A stretch of DNA of 52,719 nt. Origin: Streptosporangiaceae bacterium. GTDB lineage: Bacteria > Actinomycetota > Actinomycetes > Streptosporangiales > Streptosporangiaceae. The notes under the pieces were generated by a model that had not been told where the DNA came from, did no database searches, and saw only the letters and a program-made list of their open reading frames with translations. The DNA is taken from assembly GCA_030041135.1 (NCBI GenBank), contig JASHOL010000147.1, positions 1-52,719 on the forward strand, given 5' to 3'. The translations under genes were made by a program, and so were the position numbers. This document shows, piece after piece, positions 1 through 8,718 of the stretch. Within the stretch, counting starts at the first letter, position 1; every line of letters starts with the position of its first letter.

Positions 1-119
1 GCGAGCGAGGCGTGCGCCATGTCATGCGCAGCTTTCTCGCGGACCTCGACCTCACGTTCGCATTGAGCGGGTGCCGGACGGTAGCCGAATGCGGACCAGA
101 CGTTCTCCGACGTGTCTAG
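1..119 (+). CDS. C-terminal end of FMN-dependent alpha-hydroxy-acid oxidase (lactate 2-monooxygenase type), cut by window edge
   Basis: The frame starting at base 3 is open to a TAG at 117-119 and reads ERGVRHVMRSFLADLD, then LTFALSGCRTVAECGPDVL. This matches the usual last ~40 residues of lactate 2-monooxygenase/glycolate-oxidase-like flavoproteins, where a GVRxVLRSLLADLDLT helix is followed by a short G-rich end. These enzymes oxidise 2-hydroxy acids with FMN. Only 38 codons are visible, so no FMN or catalytic residue can be checked. The next gene starts 90 bases downstream on the same strand and may share its transcript. The family call rests on a short match. Confidence 0.6.
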   Translation, partial: ERGVRHVMRSFLADLDLTFALSGCRTVAECGPDVLRRV

Positions 120-209
120 CGAACCGACGTCCTATGCCGGTGACGGGAGCCACCTTGGCCGTCGCCGGCGCCCGCCCCGCGTGGCGCGTTTTAGTGAAAG
201 GAACCGAAC

Positions 210-1031
210 GTGAGCCAGCAGGATGAGAGTCCGATGGCCGCTGAGCTCGAGGCAGTGCTGTTCGATTTCGGCGGAACGTTGTTCGAGTACGGCTGCCTCC
301 GACCCGGGATGCACGACGCGCTGGCCCAACTCTTCGAGCAAGCGGAGCTCGCGCCCGTTGAAGCGACCGTCAGCGCCGCCGCCTACGTGGCTGCGCTGCG
401 CAAGAGTTTCTCCAAGCACGTGGGCAAGGACTTTTACCTGATGCGCGACCTGTTCCGCGATGCCGCGCTGGACACGGTGGAGTTGCTAACCGCCCTAGCG
501 CAGGTCGCTGAGGCCGGATCCGACCCGCTTTCGGGCTTAGACGACAGTCCCAGCCTGATCGCGCAAACCGCCGGTGTCCAAGATTGCGACCCATTCCTTG
601 CGGTGACAGCAGACGGGTTCGCACTTCGTCCCGGCGTCGTCGAAACCCTGCGCGCCCTGCGCTCCCTAGGCCTCCGAGTCGGCATAGTCACGAATATGGA
701 TATCGACGAACTCACGCACCTGATCGGCGTCGCCGGGCTCGAAACCGAACTCGACCTCATTCTAAGCAGTGAGGAGGCTGGGTCCTGTAAGCCCGACTCG
801 CGCATCTTCATTGAGGCTGCTCGCCGCATCGGATCGACACCCAGCGCCACCATGTTCGTCGGCGACAGCATTTATCAAGACATCGAAGGCGCCAAACGAG
901 CCGGGCTCCGGCCGGTGTACATTTCGCGCCGCACCGACGATCACGATCCGGATGGTCATGGGTCGGTACCCATTGTGCGAACCATCCCTGAACTCGTCGA
1001 CCTCATAGAGGGCCGAACTCCTTCGCCATGA
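210..1031 (+). CDS. HAD-family hydrolase (phosphatase-like)
   Basis: The 273-residue protein carries the four HAD motifs in order: FDFGGTL near residue 18 (nucleophile Asp; the usual second Asp of DxD is Gly), GIVTN near 153, the CKPDSRIF lysine near 194, and FVGDSIYQDIEGAKRAG near 217. A helical cap region lies between motifs I and II. The GTG start at 210 follows a GAAAGGA ribosome site. HAD enzymes hydrolyse phosphate esters or C-halogen bonds; loss of the second Asp is seen in members that are not classic phosphomonoesterases, so the substrate is open. It lies 59 bases before an SDR gene on the same strand, suggesting a small metabolic operon with the upstream hydroxy-acid oxidase. Confidence 0.85.
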   Translation: MSQQDESPMAAELEAVLFDFGGTLFEYGCLRPGMHDALAQLFEQAELAPVEATVSAAAYVAALRKSFSKHVGKDFYLMRDLFRDAALDTVELLTALAQVAEAGSDPLSGLDDSPSLIAQTAGVQDCDPFLAVTADGFALRPGVVETLRALRSLGLRVGIVTNMDIDELTHLIGVAGLETELDLILSSEEAGSCKPDSRIFIEAARRIGSTPSATMFVGDSIYQDIEGAKRAGLRPVYISRRTDDHDPDGHGSVPIVRTIPELVDLIEGRTPSP

Positions 1032-1090
1032 GCTCCCCTTATCAGGAACGTCGAGGTAGTTCGCTTCGATACCGCATGCAAGGAGGTGAA

Positions 1091-1924
1091 ATGCAAACGC
1101 CCACTCCGCAGTTGCCAGCCGAGGCTCTTGGCTCGGCCTTAGGCCGAGATCGGCTCGCGGGCAGGAAAATCCTCGTCGTCGGTGGTGGCCAGCAGAGCTA
1201 CGGCATTGCCGATCCACCGATCGGCAACGGCCGAGCGATGAGCCGGCTTTTCGCCAGGGAAGGAGCGCAAGTAGCCGTTGCCGACGTCGACGCGGCGGCA
1301 GCGAACGAGACCGTTCGCCAGACCCGAGCCGAGGGCTCGCGCGCGTTCGCTATCGTTGCTGACGCCGGTGTGCCAGCCGACGTAGAGCGCATGGTCGCCG
1401 AAGCTCGGCAGGGACTCGACGGCCTCGATGGAATCGTGGCGAATGTCGGCATCGTGAGCGGGTGGGGACTTGACGGGACAAGCCCCGAGGACTGGGACCG
1501 CGTCTTTGCGGTCAACGTGCGCGCGCACTTCTTGACGTGCAAGCACGCACTTCCTGTGATGCCTGACGGGTCCGCCGTGGTGCTGGTCTCGTCTATCTCC
1601 TCGCTGATGAAGGTGAATGAGATAGTCGCGTATCACTCCTCCAAGGCCGCGCTCGAGGGATTGTGCCTATGGCTGGCCAAGTACGCCGCCGAGCGCCGCA
1701 TACGTGTCAACGTCGTCGCCCCTGGGCTCATCGACACCTCACTGGGACGTCTATCAAGCGGTACCGATCCGAGACGAGAGGCGCGAGCGACGGCCGCCCC
1801 ACTCGGGCGTCAAGGCACCGCCTGGGAGCTGGCTTATGCGATCACCTTTCTCCTCTCCAATGAAGCCAGTTACATCACCGGTCACTGCCTCGTGGTAGAT
1901 GGCGGCTTCGTCGCCCTCCGCTGA
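1091..1924 (+). CDS. SDR-family NAD(P)-dependent oxidoreductase with extended glycine-rich loop
   Basis: The ATG at 1091 sits behind a near-perfect AAGGAGGTGA site (1080-1089) and is chosen over an upstream in-frame ATG at 1028. The 277-residue product is a short-chain dehydrogenase. The cofactor loop is unusual: GGGQQSYGIADPPIGNGRA, about ten residues longer than the classic GxxxGxG. It has ANVG in place of NNAG, a catalytic serine in VSSISS, YHSSK as YxxxK, and the C-terminal TGHCLVVDGG signature. SDRs oxidise or reduce alcohols and ketones with NAD(P). Context with a 2-hydroxy-acid oxidase suggests hydroxy/keto-acid metabolism, but no substrate can be assigned. Confidence 0.88.
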   Translation: MQTPTPQLPAEALGSALGRDRLAGRKILVVGGGQQSYGIADPPIGNGRAMSRLFAREGAQVAVADVDAAAANETVRQTRAEGSRAFAIVADAGVPADVERMVAEARQGLDGLDGIVANVGIVSGWGLDGTSPEDWDRVFAVNVRAHFLTCKHALPVMPDGSAVVLVSSISSLMKVNEIVAYHSSKAALEGLCLWLAKYAAERRIRVNVVAPGLIDTSLGRLSSGTDPRREARATAAPLGRQGTAWELAYAITFLLSNEASYITGHCLVVDGGFVALR

Positions 1925-2213
1925 GAGTCGCCGACTGCATTACCTGGGACCGGGCCGCGCCGCGGGCGCCCCCCGCAGGTGGCAACACGCTGATGCGGCA
2001 ACGATGCGCTGACGATGCAGCCCGCAGAGATGATCGGCCTCGGTGTCCTAGTTGATGGGCGCATGAGGTGGGACATAGTCAATTCTGCGCACGGGAGCGC
2101 TGAGCGGTGTGCGCCTGGCGGGTGCTCACGGCACTGCTCCGGTCGGCGCCGCCGGACACTCAAACCGCGACCGGTGAAGGTCCCTGATGCGCGGAGTGAG
2201 AAAGGGGGCCGGG
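1925..2213. other. Intergenic gap before the MMPL gene, with a weak promoter-like pair
   Basis: I see no convincing gene in these 289 bases. TTGATG at 2052-2057 and CATAGT at 2074-2079 are separated by 16 bases and could be a sigma-70-type promoter for the MMPL gene. Open frames across the gap are low-complexity and have no recognisable family. Confidence 0.3.
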
Positions 2214-4499
2214 ATGTACCGGCTGCAGCGCACGGAGCGGCACGAGGTGCCGTCGGCCCATGCCAGTCCTCCGCACCGCCGGGTCCGCCCGCCGGCCGTG
2301 GAAACGATCGCCGGGTGGAGCGCCCGGCACCGCAAGACCGCGGTCTTCGGCTGGCTCGCGCTGGTCGCCGTGGCCTATCTCATCGGGCAACTGCTCGGTT
2401 CCCCCAGCCAGCAGCAGAACGACCTCGGCCAGGCGGGGCAGGCCGAGCAGACCCTGGAACGCCTCGGCGTGGCCGCCCCGACGACCGAGGCCGTGCTGAT
2501 CCAGGCCCGCACCCCGGGCGCGACGTTCGCCACCGATCCCGCGATGCGCCAGGCCGTGAGCCAGGTGACGGCCGCGCTGTCGCGGCTGCCGGGCGCGGCT
2601 GCCGGGATCCGCTCCCCGCTGCGGCCCGGTGGCCGGGCCCTGGTCTCGGCGAACGGCCGCAGCGCGCTCGTCACCTTCAACGTCCCCGGTCCGGCGGCGG
2701 ACGTGACCACTGCTGTTACGCCCGCCCTGGGTGCGGTGGCCAAGGTGCAGGCCAGCCATCCTGCACTGCTGGTGGCCGAAGCAGGCGATGCCAGCCTCGA
2801 TCAGGCGGTGACCAACCAGGTCAACAGCGACTTCGGCAAGGCGACCGAGACGTCGATCCCGCTCGCGCTCATCCTGCTGGCCCTGGTATTCGGCACGCTG
2901 GTCGCGGCGAGCATCCCCGTCCTGCTCGCCCTCACCTCGGCCCTCACCGCGATCTGGCTGCTGGCGATCCCCGGCCATTGGCTGCCGGTCGGCTCGCAGA
3001 CGTCCACTGTGGTTCTGGTCATCGGCATGGCGGTCGGCGTCGACTATTCGCTGTTCTTCCTGCGCCGCCAGCGCGAGGAGCGAGCGCGCGGGGCAGCACC
3101 GCAGCAGGCGATTGCCGTCGCCGCCCGCACGTCCGGCCGGTCGATCGTGGTCTCCGGCCTGACCGTCATGACGGCGCTGGCCGGGCTGTTCCTGACCGGG
3201 TACTCGCTCTACGACGGGATGGCGATCGGGGCCATCATGGTGGTCGGCATCGCCGTCACGGGTTCGCTGGCCCTGCTGCCCGCGCTGCTGTCCTGGCTCG
3301 GCGACCGGGTCAACAAGGGCCGGATCCCGTTCATCGGCCGTCGGCGCGCGACCGCCGCCCCGTCCACGGTGTGGGCCGCCGTGGTGCACCGGGTCGTCCG
3401 CCGCCCGCTGGCGTGGGGCGGCGCGGCCACGATCGTGATGCTCGCCATCGCCGCGCCCGCGCTGGGCATTCGCCTCGCCTACCCGGCGATTGACGCCCCG
3501 GCGGACCTGCCCGTGGTGTCCACCGTCGAGGCTATCCAGGCGGCCTTCCCGCAGAGCCCCGCGCCCGCCGAGGTGGTGGTCACCGGCCGGGACCTCACCG
3601 GCCCCGCCGTCACCAGAGCGATCGCCTCACTGGGCAAACTTGCCGCCGAGCAGGGCGGCCCGATCCGCGAGCCGGTAATCGCTACCCCGGTGGCGCACGG
3701 CCAGGCGCTGATTGTCAGTGCCCCGCTGGCGGGCAACGGCGGTGACGCGGCGTCCTACAGCGCGCTTGACACGCTGCGCGACCGCATCTTGCCGGACACC
3801 CTCGGCAAGGCCGGCGTCACCTATGCGGTCACCGGCGACACGGCGGACAATCACGACACTGCCAGCCAGCTGAGCGCGCGCACGCCACTCGTGCTCGCCG
3901 TTGTCGCGGTGGTGGCCTTCTGCCTGCTCCTGTTCGCCTTCCGCTCCGTGGTCCTCCCGCTGGTCTCGATCGGGCTCAATTTCCTGTCCGTCGCCGCCGC
4001 CTACGGCCTGATCACGTTCATCTTCCAAGACGGCAGGCTGCAGGGACTGCTCGGCTATACGAGTTCCGGCGCGATCACCCCCTGGGTGCCGCTGTTCCTG
4101 TTCACGTTCCTGTTCGGGATCTCGATGGACTACCACGTCTTCATCCTGAGCCGGGTCAGGGAACTGCGGCGGCGCGGCGAGACCACGGTCGGCGCGGTCA
4201 CGGCCGGCATTTCCAGCAGCGCCGGGGTGGTCTCCAGCGCCGCGCTGATCATGGTGGCGGTGTTCTCCATCTTCATCGGTCTCGACCAGGTTGAGCTGAA
4301 GATGCTCGGCGTCGGCCTGGCCGCCGCCATCCTGCTCGACGCCACGATCGTCCGCGGCGTCCTGCTCCCCGCCGCGATGACCGTGCTCGGCGACCGCTGC
4401 TGGTACGTGCCCCGCTGGCTGTCCAGGCCGCCCGGCCGCACCCCCGCAAGCTCCGGCGCCACCGAAGGCGGACGTCCTGCCGGGGCGTCCGACAACTAG
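2214..4499 (+). CDS. MMPL/RND-family membrane transporter
   Basis: The product has about 761 residues and the two-fold MMPL layout: one N-terminal membrane helix (KTAVFGWLALVAVAYLIG), a large extracytoplasmic loop, a five-helix block, then the same pattern repeated. The two membrane Asp-Tyr pairs expected for proton-coupled MMPL pumps are present as GVDYSLFF and SMDYHVFI. These proteins export lipids, siderophores or drugs across the cytoplasmic membrane. Start ATG 2214 has an AAAGGGGG site 6 bases upstream; an in-frame ATG at 2187 is also possible. The downstream gene is translationally coupled. The substrate is unknown. Confidence 0.93.
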   Translation: MYRLQRTERHEVPSAHASPPHRRVRPPAVETIAGWSARHRKTAVFGWLALVAVAYLIGQLLGSPSQQQNDLGQAGQAEQTLERLGVAAPTTEAVLIQARTPGATFATDPAMRQAVSQVTAALSRLPGAAAGIRSPLRPGGRALVSANGRSALVTFNVPGPAADVTTAVTPALGAVAKVQASHPALLVAEAGDASLDQAVTNQVNSDFGKATETSIPLALILLALVFGTLVAASIPVLLALTSALTAIWLLAIPGHWLPVGSQTSTVVLVIGMAVGVDYSLFFLRRQREERARGAAPQQAIAVAARTSGRSIVVSGLTVMTALAGLFLTGYSLYDGMAIGAIMVVGIAVTGSLALLPALLSWLGDRVNKGRIPFIGRRRATAAPSTVWAAVVHRVVRRPLAWGGAATIVMLAIAAPALGIRLAYPAIDAPADLPVVSTVEAIQAAFPQSPAPAEVVVTGRDLTGPAVTRAIASLGKLAAEQGGPIREPVIATPVAHGQALIVSAPLAGNGGDAASYSALDTLRDRILPDTLGKAGVTYAVTGDTADNHDTASQLSARTPLVLAVVAVVAFCLLLFAFRSVVLPLVSIGLNFLSVAAAYGLITFIFQDGRLQGLLGYTSSGAITPWVPLFLFTFLFGISMDYHVFILSRVRELRRRGETTVGAVTAGISSSAGVVSSAALIMVAVFSIFIGLDQVELKMLGVGLAAAILLDATIVRGVLLPAAMTVLGDRCWYVPRWLSRPPGRTPASSGATEGGRPAGASDN

Positions 4500-4507
4500 G
4501 AGAAGTG

Positions 4508-5209
4508 GTGAACCGAACGATCAGGACGAACGCGACGACAGACATCCGGCCCCGCGGCGGGAACTGGGTGACCCGAGGTGCCGTCGCCGCCGGGCGGGGC
4601 GTCGCCCTAGCCGGGCTTACCCTGGCCGGCCTCTTGCTGTGGGCTGCGCTGTTGACTGAGGTGGCCCTCGCCCCGCTCGGTGCCGGGCTGCTGGCAGTCC
4701 CCGGCACCCTGGGGGCCTTGCGCCGACTGGACAACACGGTCCGGCGGCGATGCGGAGACTGGTGCGGTGTGGCCATCGACATCCCGTACTTGCCCGAGTC
4801 ATCCGCGGCCGAAGAGCGCACGCCGGGTCAGCCGCCAGGCCTCTGGCGAAGGCTGGGGTTCCTGCTGGCCGACCAGGCGATCTGGCGGGACCTGCTGTGG
4901 ACCGCAGTGGACATCAGTGCCGGCTGCGTGCTCACACTCACCCCGGCTGGCCTGATCGCCTGGGGACTGTTCGGCGTGGTCATGCCCGCGGTGTGGCATC
5001 CGATCGCAGCCGCAGGCGGCAACAGCTGGTACGCCTTCGTCCACGTGACCAGTCCGCTCACGGCATGGCTATCGGTACCGCTCGGCCTGGCGTTCGGCAC
5101 ACTCGGCCTGTGGACAGGACCGCGGCTGCTGCGCGGTTACGGCGCGCTCGCGCACTCGATGCTGGCACCAACCCGGCGCGCGGAACATGCGCTGCGGACG
5201 TCCGCCTAA
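4508..5209 (+). CDS. Stand-alone putative sensor-domain membrane protein (histidine-kinase N-terminal type)
   Basis: The 233-residue protein has four membrane segments (near 28-60, 65-75, 145-160 and 180-205) and the layout of the 'putative sensor' domain found at the N-terminus of many actinobacterial histidine kinases: a first helix pair, a LRRLDNTVRRRCG linker, a WRDLLW motif and a second helix pair. No dimerisation or ATPase domain follows, so the input half stands alone. AGGAGA at 4498-4503 overlaps the stop codon of the MMPL gene and points to GTG 4508 (GTG 4505 is too close). This arrangement implies translational coupling and a role with the transporter, for example as accessory subunit or sensor. 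That role is inference. Confidence 0.7.
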   Translation: MNRTIRTNATTDIRPRGGNWVTRGAVAAGRGVALAGLTLAGLLLWAALLTEVALAPLGAGLLAVPGTLGALRRLDNTVRRRCGDWCGVAIDIPYLPESSAAEERTPGQPPGLWRRLGFLLADQAIWRDLLWTAVDISAGCVLTLTPAGLIAWGLFGVVMPAVWHPIAAAGGNSWYAFVHVTSPLTAWLSVPLGLAFGTLGLWTGPRLLRGYGALAHSMLAPTRRAEHALRTSA

Positions 5210-5418
5210 CCCGGAGCCGCTTCAGGCGGCACGTAGAAGACGAAAACCGCCTCGCCCAGCAATTGAGGTCGCCACCAGAGGGTCATCTTGACGGCTGCCG
5301 GCCGCGATGGTCAGCCGGATCGAGTCTTCGCCGCCCGTGCCAGTGAGGGCGTGGCTGTCGGATGAGCACTCAGGACGCAGCCCACACACGAAGCAAGAAC
5401 AACGAGAGGAGGAAAGAC

Positions 5419-6196
5419 GTGAACTTCCAGAAGAGCCCGGCCCGCCGGGGCGTCCTGCGGCTCACCGGGGTTGCGATGGCGGTGCTCCTGGTGGCTGTCG
5501 GGTCGGCGGCGTTCACGTTCGCGCGACGCCCCGCGCCCGTGCAGGTGGTTGCGGCCCGGCCGCCGGCCCGGCTGCAACGGGCCGCCGACCAGCTGGTCAC
5601 GGACGGCGTGCCCGGCGTGATCATCATGACCCGGCGCGGGCGGCAGGTCTGGAACGAGGTGGCCGGCCTCGCCGACAAGGCCACCGGCCAGCCCATGCGC
5701 CCTGCACGGCACCTCGTTCCCGCTGACGAGCAAGCAGATCCCCGCGCCGTACGCGCACGGCTACTACGGCAGCCTGGACGTTACCAACGTGGTCAACCCG
5801 TCCAGCGCGTGGACCGCCGGGGCGATGATCTCCACCGTCGGTGACGTCGCCCGGTTCTACCTGGCCCTGCTCACCGGGCGGCTGCTGCCCCCGGCGCAGC
5901 AGCGCGAGCTGCTGTCCGCCATTGCCGTTGACGACCAGGGCGAGCTGTTCGCCGAGCGCTACGGGCTGGGCATCTACCGCGTCCAGCGCCGCTGCGGCAC
6001 CGCGTGGGGGCATGACGGCGGATACCCGGGCGGCTTCAAGGCCTTCGCCTATACCAGCCCGAACGGTTACCGCCAGGCCGTCCTCGTCTACAACGACTTC
6101 AAGATGAGCGAGCCGCCTCCGGCCGGGACTGGCACCCCCGCCTTCCAGCGCGACGTCAGGAAGGCCATCGAAATAGCCTTCTGCGGGCGGCCATAA
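5419..6196 (+). pseudogene. Serine hydrolase (class C beta-lactamase/DD-peptidase fold), internally deleted and frameshifted
   Basis: The 5' part reads from GTG 5419 (AGGAGG at 5407-5412), with a signal-anchor helix (GVAMAVLLVAVGSAAF), then GVPGVIIMTRRGRQVWNEVAG and ATGQPMRP. At about 5700 the sense frame changes. It continues as LHGTSFPLTSKQIPAPYAHG, then NPSSAWTAGAMISTVGDVAR and WGHDGGYPGGFK, to a TAA at 6194-6196. Intact relatives carry roughly 100-200 more residues between these parts, including the catalytic SxxK and YxN motifs. Here both are gone, the C-terminal HDG motif remains, and the frame is shifted. The gene is almost certainly dead. A sequencing error alone cannot explain the missing domain. 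Confidence 0.8.
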
Positions 6197-6314
6197 CGCC
6201 GGCCTGGTCCTGCGCTGCGAGCGGCAGCGGGCTCACTTAGGAGCGGCCAGTAATGAACTCGAAGGCCCGCTATCGGCGGACATAGCCTGCCGCCACCGAC
6301 GAGGGGGAGCAGAC

Positions 6315-6350
6315 ATGGCCCGCGTGGCCGGCGGTCCCGCAGGCACGTGA
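6315..6350 (+). other. Possible 11-codon leader ORF overlapping the MFS start
   Basis: ATG 6315 follows GAGGGGGAG (6301-6309) and encodes MARVAGGPAGT, ending at TGA 6348-6350. That stop overlaps the GTG start of the MFS gene at 6347 (GTGA). The MFS start itself lacks a good ribosome site, so coupled reinitiation from this mini-ORF is plausible. Confidence 0.35.
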
Positions 6351-7609
6351 CTCCGGCCGAGGCGACCACGGGCAAGCCGAGCATCTGGCGCAACCGGGAC
6401 TTCGGTCTCCTGCTCGGCGGCCAGGTCGTGTCGTACGCAGGCAACCAGTTGCAGAACCTCGCGCTGCCGCTCGTCGTGCTGGCTATCGCCCGGTCCGCGA
6501 CTCAGGCGGGCCTGACGCTCGGCCTGAACACCATCGCATACCTGTTCTTCGGCCCGCTCGCCGGCGCGCTGGCCGACCGGTGGGACCGCAAGACCACGAT
6601 GATCTGCTGCGAGATAGGCCGCGGGCTGCTCACGGCCAGCATCGTCGTCGCGCTGTCGCTTGGCCGGCTGACCATGCCTCAGTTGTACATCGTGGCGTTC
6701 GCGACCGGGATCCTCACGACGATCTTCCAGACCGCCAACACGGCCGCCATGCCGAATGCGGTCGCTCCCGGGCAGCTGCCGACGGCCCTCGGCTACACCC
6801 AGTCGGCGTTCAGCGCGATACGAGTCGCCGGCGCATCCCTCGCCGGGCTGGCCTACGGCCTTGGCCGGGCCGTGCCCTTCGCGGCCAACGCCGTCTCGTT
6901 CGCCCTGTCGGGGATGACGCTCGGGCTCATGCGCACCCGGTTCTCCGGAGAGCGCGTCGCGGCGCCCCGCAAGCTGACCGCCCAGGTCAGGGAGGGCCTG
7001 ACCTGGGCGTGGCGGCAGCCGGTCGTCCGCTTCCTCACGCTGATCGAGGCCGGCGACAACATCCGCTTCGGGGCCGGGTACCTGGTGATCATCCTGCTCG
7101 CCCAGCGCCTGGGCGCGGGTGCGCTCGTAATCGGGTTGATCTTCAGCGGCGCGGCGATCGGCGCGGTCCTCGGATCGCTGGCATCGGACTGGGTCAGCCG
7201 CCGCTACCCGCTTGGCCGCATCTGCGTTGTGATGCTCTGGGTCGAGGCGTGCGCGTTTCCGCTCTATGCCCTCGCTCCCGACCCGTTGCTGCTGGGCGCC
7301 GTCGCCGCGGCCGAGTCGCTGGTCGCGCCCATCTACACGGTCGCGATGACGACCTATTGCCTGTCGATTGTTCCCGATTCCATGCGGGGGCGCATCACCA
7401 GTGCCACGACGACCGTGACCACCGGAGCAATCTCGGTGGGCACGATCGGGGGCGCCGCGCTCCTGTCCGCCGTCGGCCCGCGATCGGTCGTCTGGCTGTC
7501 GACCGGCTGGCTGCTGGCGCTGGCACTGGCCACGACCGCCAACCGCTCGGTGCGCACCGAGCCGGGCTCGGTCAGCGCCGATTCTGGGCGCGAGCCACGG
7601 CAAAGATGA
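6347..7609 (+). CDS. MFS transporter (DHA3/enterobactin-exporter-like)
   Basis: The 420-residue protein has about twelve membrane segments and the MFS loop-2/3 motif GALADRWDRKTTMI after helix 2. Its N-terminus (WRNRDFGLLLGGQVVSYAG) is typical of DHA3-type exporters, which use the proton gradient to expel siderophores or macrolide-like drugs. The start GTG 6347 is poor on its own and overlaps a small leader ORF with a strong ribosome site. The 3' end overlaps the convergent small membrane-protein gene by 38 bases. No substrate can be inferred from neighbours. Confidence 0.88.
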   Translation: MTPAEATTGKPSIWRNRDFGLLLGGQVVSYAGNQLQNLALPLVVLAIARSATQAGLTLGLNTIAYLFFGPLAGALADRWDRKTTMICCEIGRGLLTASIVVALSLGRLTMPQLYIVAFATGILTTIFQTANTAAMPNAVAPGQLPTALGYTQSAFSAIRVAGASLAGLAYGLGRAVPFAANAVSFALSGMTLGLMRTRFSGERVAAPRKLTAQVREGLTWAWRQPVVRFLTLIEAGDNIRFGAGYLVIILLAQRLGAGALVIGLIFSGAAIGAVLGSLASDWVSRRYPLGRICVVMLWVEACAFPLYALAPDPLLLGAVAAAESLVAPIYTVAMTTYCLSIVPDSMRGRITSATTTVTTGAISVGTIGGAALLSAVGPRSVVWLSTGWLLALALATTANRSVRTEPGSVSADSGREPRQR

Positions 7610-7814
7610 TGACGAACGGGATGAGGCCGATCGCCATCACGGGCGAGTGACCTCCCGTGATCGAGGCCAGGATGACGATGAACGCGATGCACAGGGCTGA
7701 TATGAGATAGCCCTGCCATGTCCTCGGAACGTAGCCGTAGCCGTACCGCCTGGGCCCGAACCAGGGTTGCCTGCCCCGGCCGGAACCAGGGCCAAACGGA
7801 TCCTCATCGGTCAT
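7572..7814 (-). CDS. Small two-helix membrane protein, hypothetical
   Basis: The 80-residue protein starts at ATG 7814 behind GAGGGAAGAA; the open frame runs further upstream without a ribosome site. Residues 1-35 are polar and rich in Gly, Arg, Pro and Tyr (DPFGPGSGRGRQPWFGPRRYGYGYVP), followed by two hydrophobic stretches (YLISALCIAFIVILASI and AVMAIGLIPF-like) and a basic tail. The pattern matches small uncharacterised actinobacterial membrane proteins. I do not recognise a named family. It overlaps the 3' end of the convergent MFS gene and lies 85 bases downstream of the zinc-ribbon regulator gene, so it may be co-transcribed with that regulator. Confidence 0.6.
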   Translation of the reverse strand: MTDEDPFGPGSGRGRQPWFGPRRYGYGYVPRTWQGYLISALCIAFIVILASITGGHSPVMAIGLIPFVIIFAVARAQNRR

Positions 7815-7899
7815 GTGCTTCTTCCCTCTCTCCACCGGGCGTGCATGCGTGATGCTTGCGCCCCCGTATCGCCCTGGTGACAACCTTGATGCCCGATCG

Positions 7900-8703
7900 C
7901 TATGTCGACGCTGGCCGGATGAAAAGCCCGACCACTTTCGCGTCGTCATCGAAGCTCACGCGCCCGGTTCGCTCGCCTGCCTCGAAGTACAGCGGTACGT
8001 CAACGACCGTGCCGCCCTCGGTTGGGAAGGCCAGAGCCTCGCCCATTCGCTCGAAGCTGCCGATCATGCCGATCGTGCGTACCCAGCCGGCAGCCAGGCG
8101 GTCTGCATTGACCCGGGACCGCATGATCTGATCGAAGTCACGGCAAGCGCGTTCCCAGCGGCCCGCGGCCATGTCGCCGAAGATCGTGATCGCCTTGTCG
8201 GTCAGGCCGGGCGGCACGGCCCGGCTCACCGGCGCGCCGGTTCGCGGATCCACCGGCCGCCCGAACCGCTGAAACGCAGCCTGCCTGCTGGTCTCCAGCA
8301 CGTTGCCGATCTCCCTCCAGCTATGCCCGGCCGCGCGGGCGCGGTCGACTGCCTGCTGCAACGCGGCTTCCGCGGCTGTCGACTGACGCCGTGCCGACCC
8401 GATGGCCGCAAGCGGTGGTTCACCGCCAGGCGGATCCCGGTGTACCCCCGCTGTGGCGCCTGCGCCTTCTGGCCCTGTGGCGCCCGGCGTGCCCTGCATC
8501 ACGTCAAGACTGTCATGACGGTCAGAGTCTGTCAATTTGATGTTTACGTTCGGCGCAGCCGGGCCATCTGCCCGGTTCCGCTCGCGCCGCGCCGCGCTCC
8601 GGCAGGTGGCGTTACAGTACATCCGCGGCCGTCCGCGTCCCTGCGTGGGCAGCAATTCGCGGCCGCACGCCGCGCATGCGGTTCCGGTCTCGTTGTCAGG
8701 CAT
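7900..8703 (-). CDS. Zinc-ribbon/HTH protein with C-terminal DUF3887-like domain
   Basis: The 267-residue protein begins at ATG 8703 (AGGGGAG six bases upstream). Residues 9-45 hold a CAACGRELL...MYCNATCRSAARRER zinc-binding motif. Around 105-150 is a helix-turn-helix segment (RAAGHSWREIGNVLETSRQ, then AAFQRFGRP) common in actinobacterial regulators. The C-terminal half (KAITIFGDMAAGRWERACRD onward) resembles DUF3887, a small domain often attached to regulators or hydrolases. The upstream region has three copies of the half-site CACGTAATT, two forming a perfect 18-bp palindrome, which suggests autoregulation. Regulatory function is inferred; the ligand is unknown. Confidence 0.75.
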   Translation of the reverse strand: MPDNETGTACAACGRELLPTQGRGRPRMYCNATCRSAARRERNRADGPAAPNVNIKLTDSDRHDSLDVMQGTPGATGPEGAGATAGVHRDPPGGEPPLAAIGSARRQSTAAEAALQQAVDRARAAGHSWREIGNVLETSRQAAFQRFGRPVDPRTGAPVSRAVPPGLTDKAITIFGDMAAGRWERACRDFDQIMRSRVNADRLAAGWVRTIGMIGSFERMGEALAFPTEGGTVVDVPLYFEAGERTGRVSFDDDAKVVGLFIRPAST

Positions 8704-8718
8704 GAGTACGCTCCCCTG

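Noticed and set aside
2160-3389. Long minus-strand open frame opposite the MMPL gene
   Set aside because: Low-complexity product (His, Arg, Asp rich) with no domain; codon-position shadow.
2015-3493. Long plus-strand open frame (492 codons) in another phase of the MMPL gene
   Set aside because: Product is Arg/Gly/Pro low complexity typical of a GC-rich shadow frame, while the MMPL frame has clear membrane helices and motifs.
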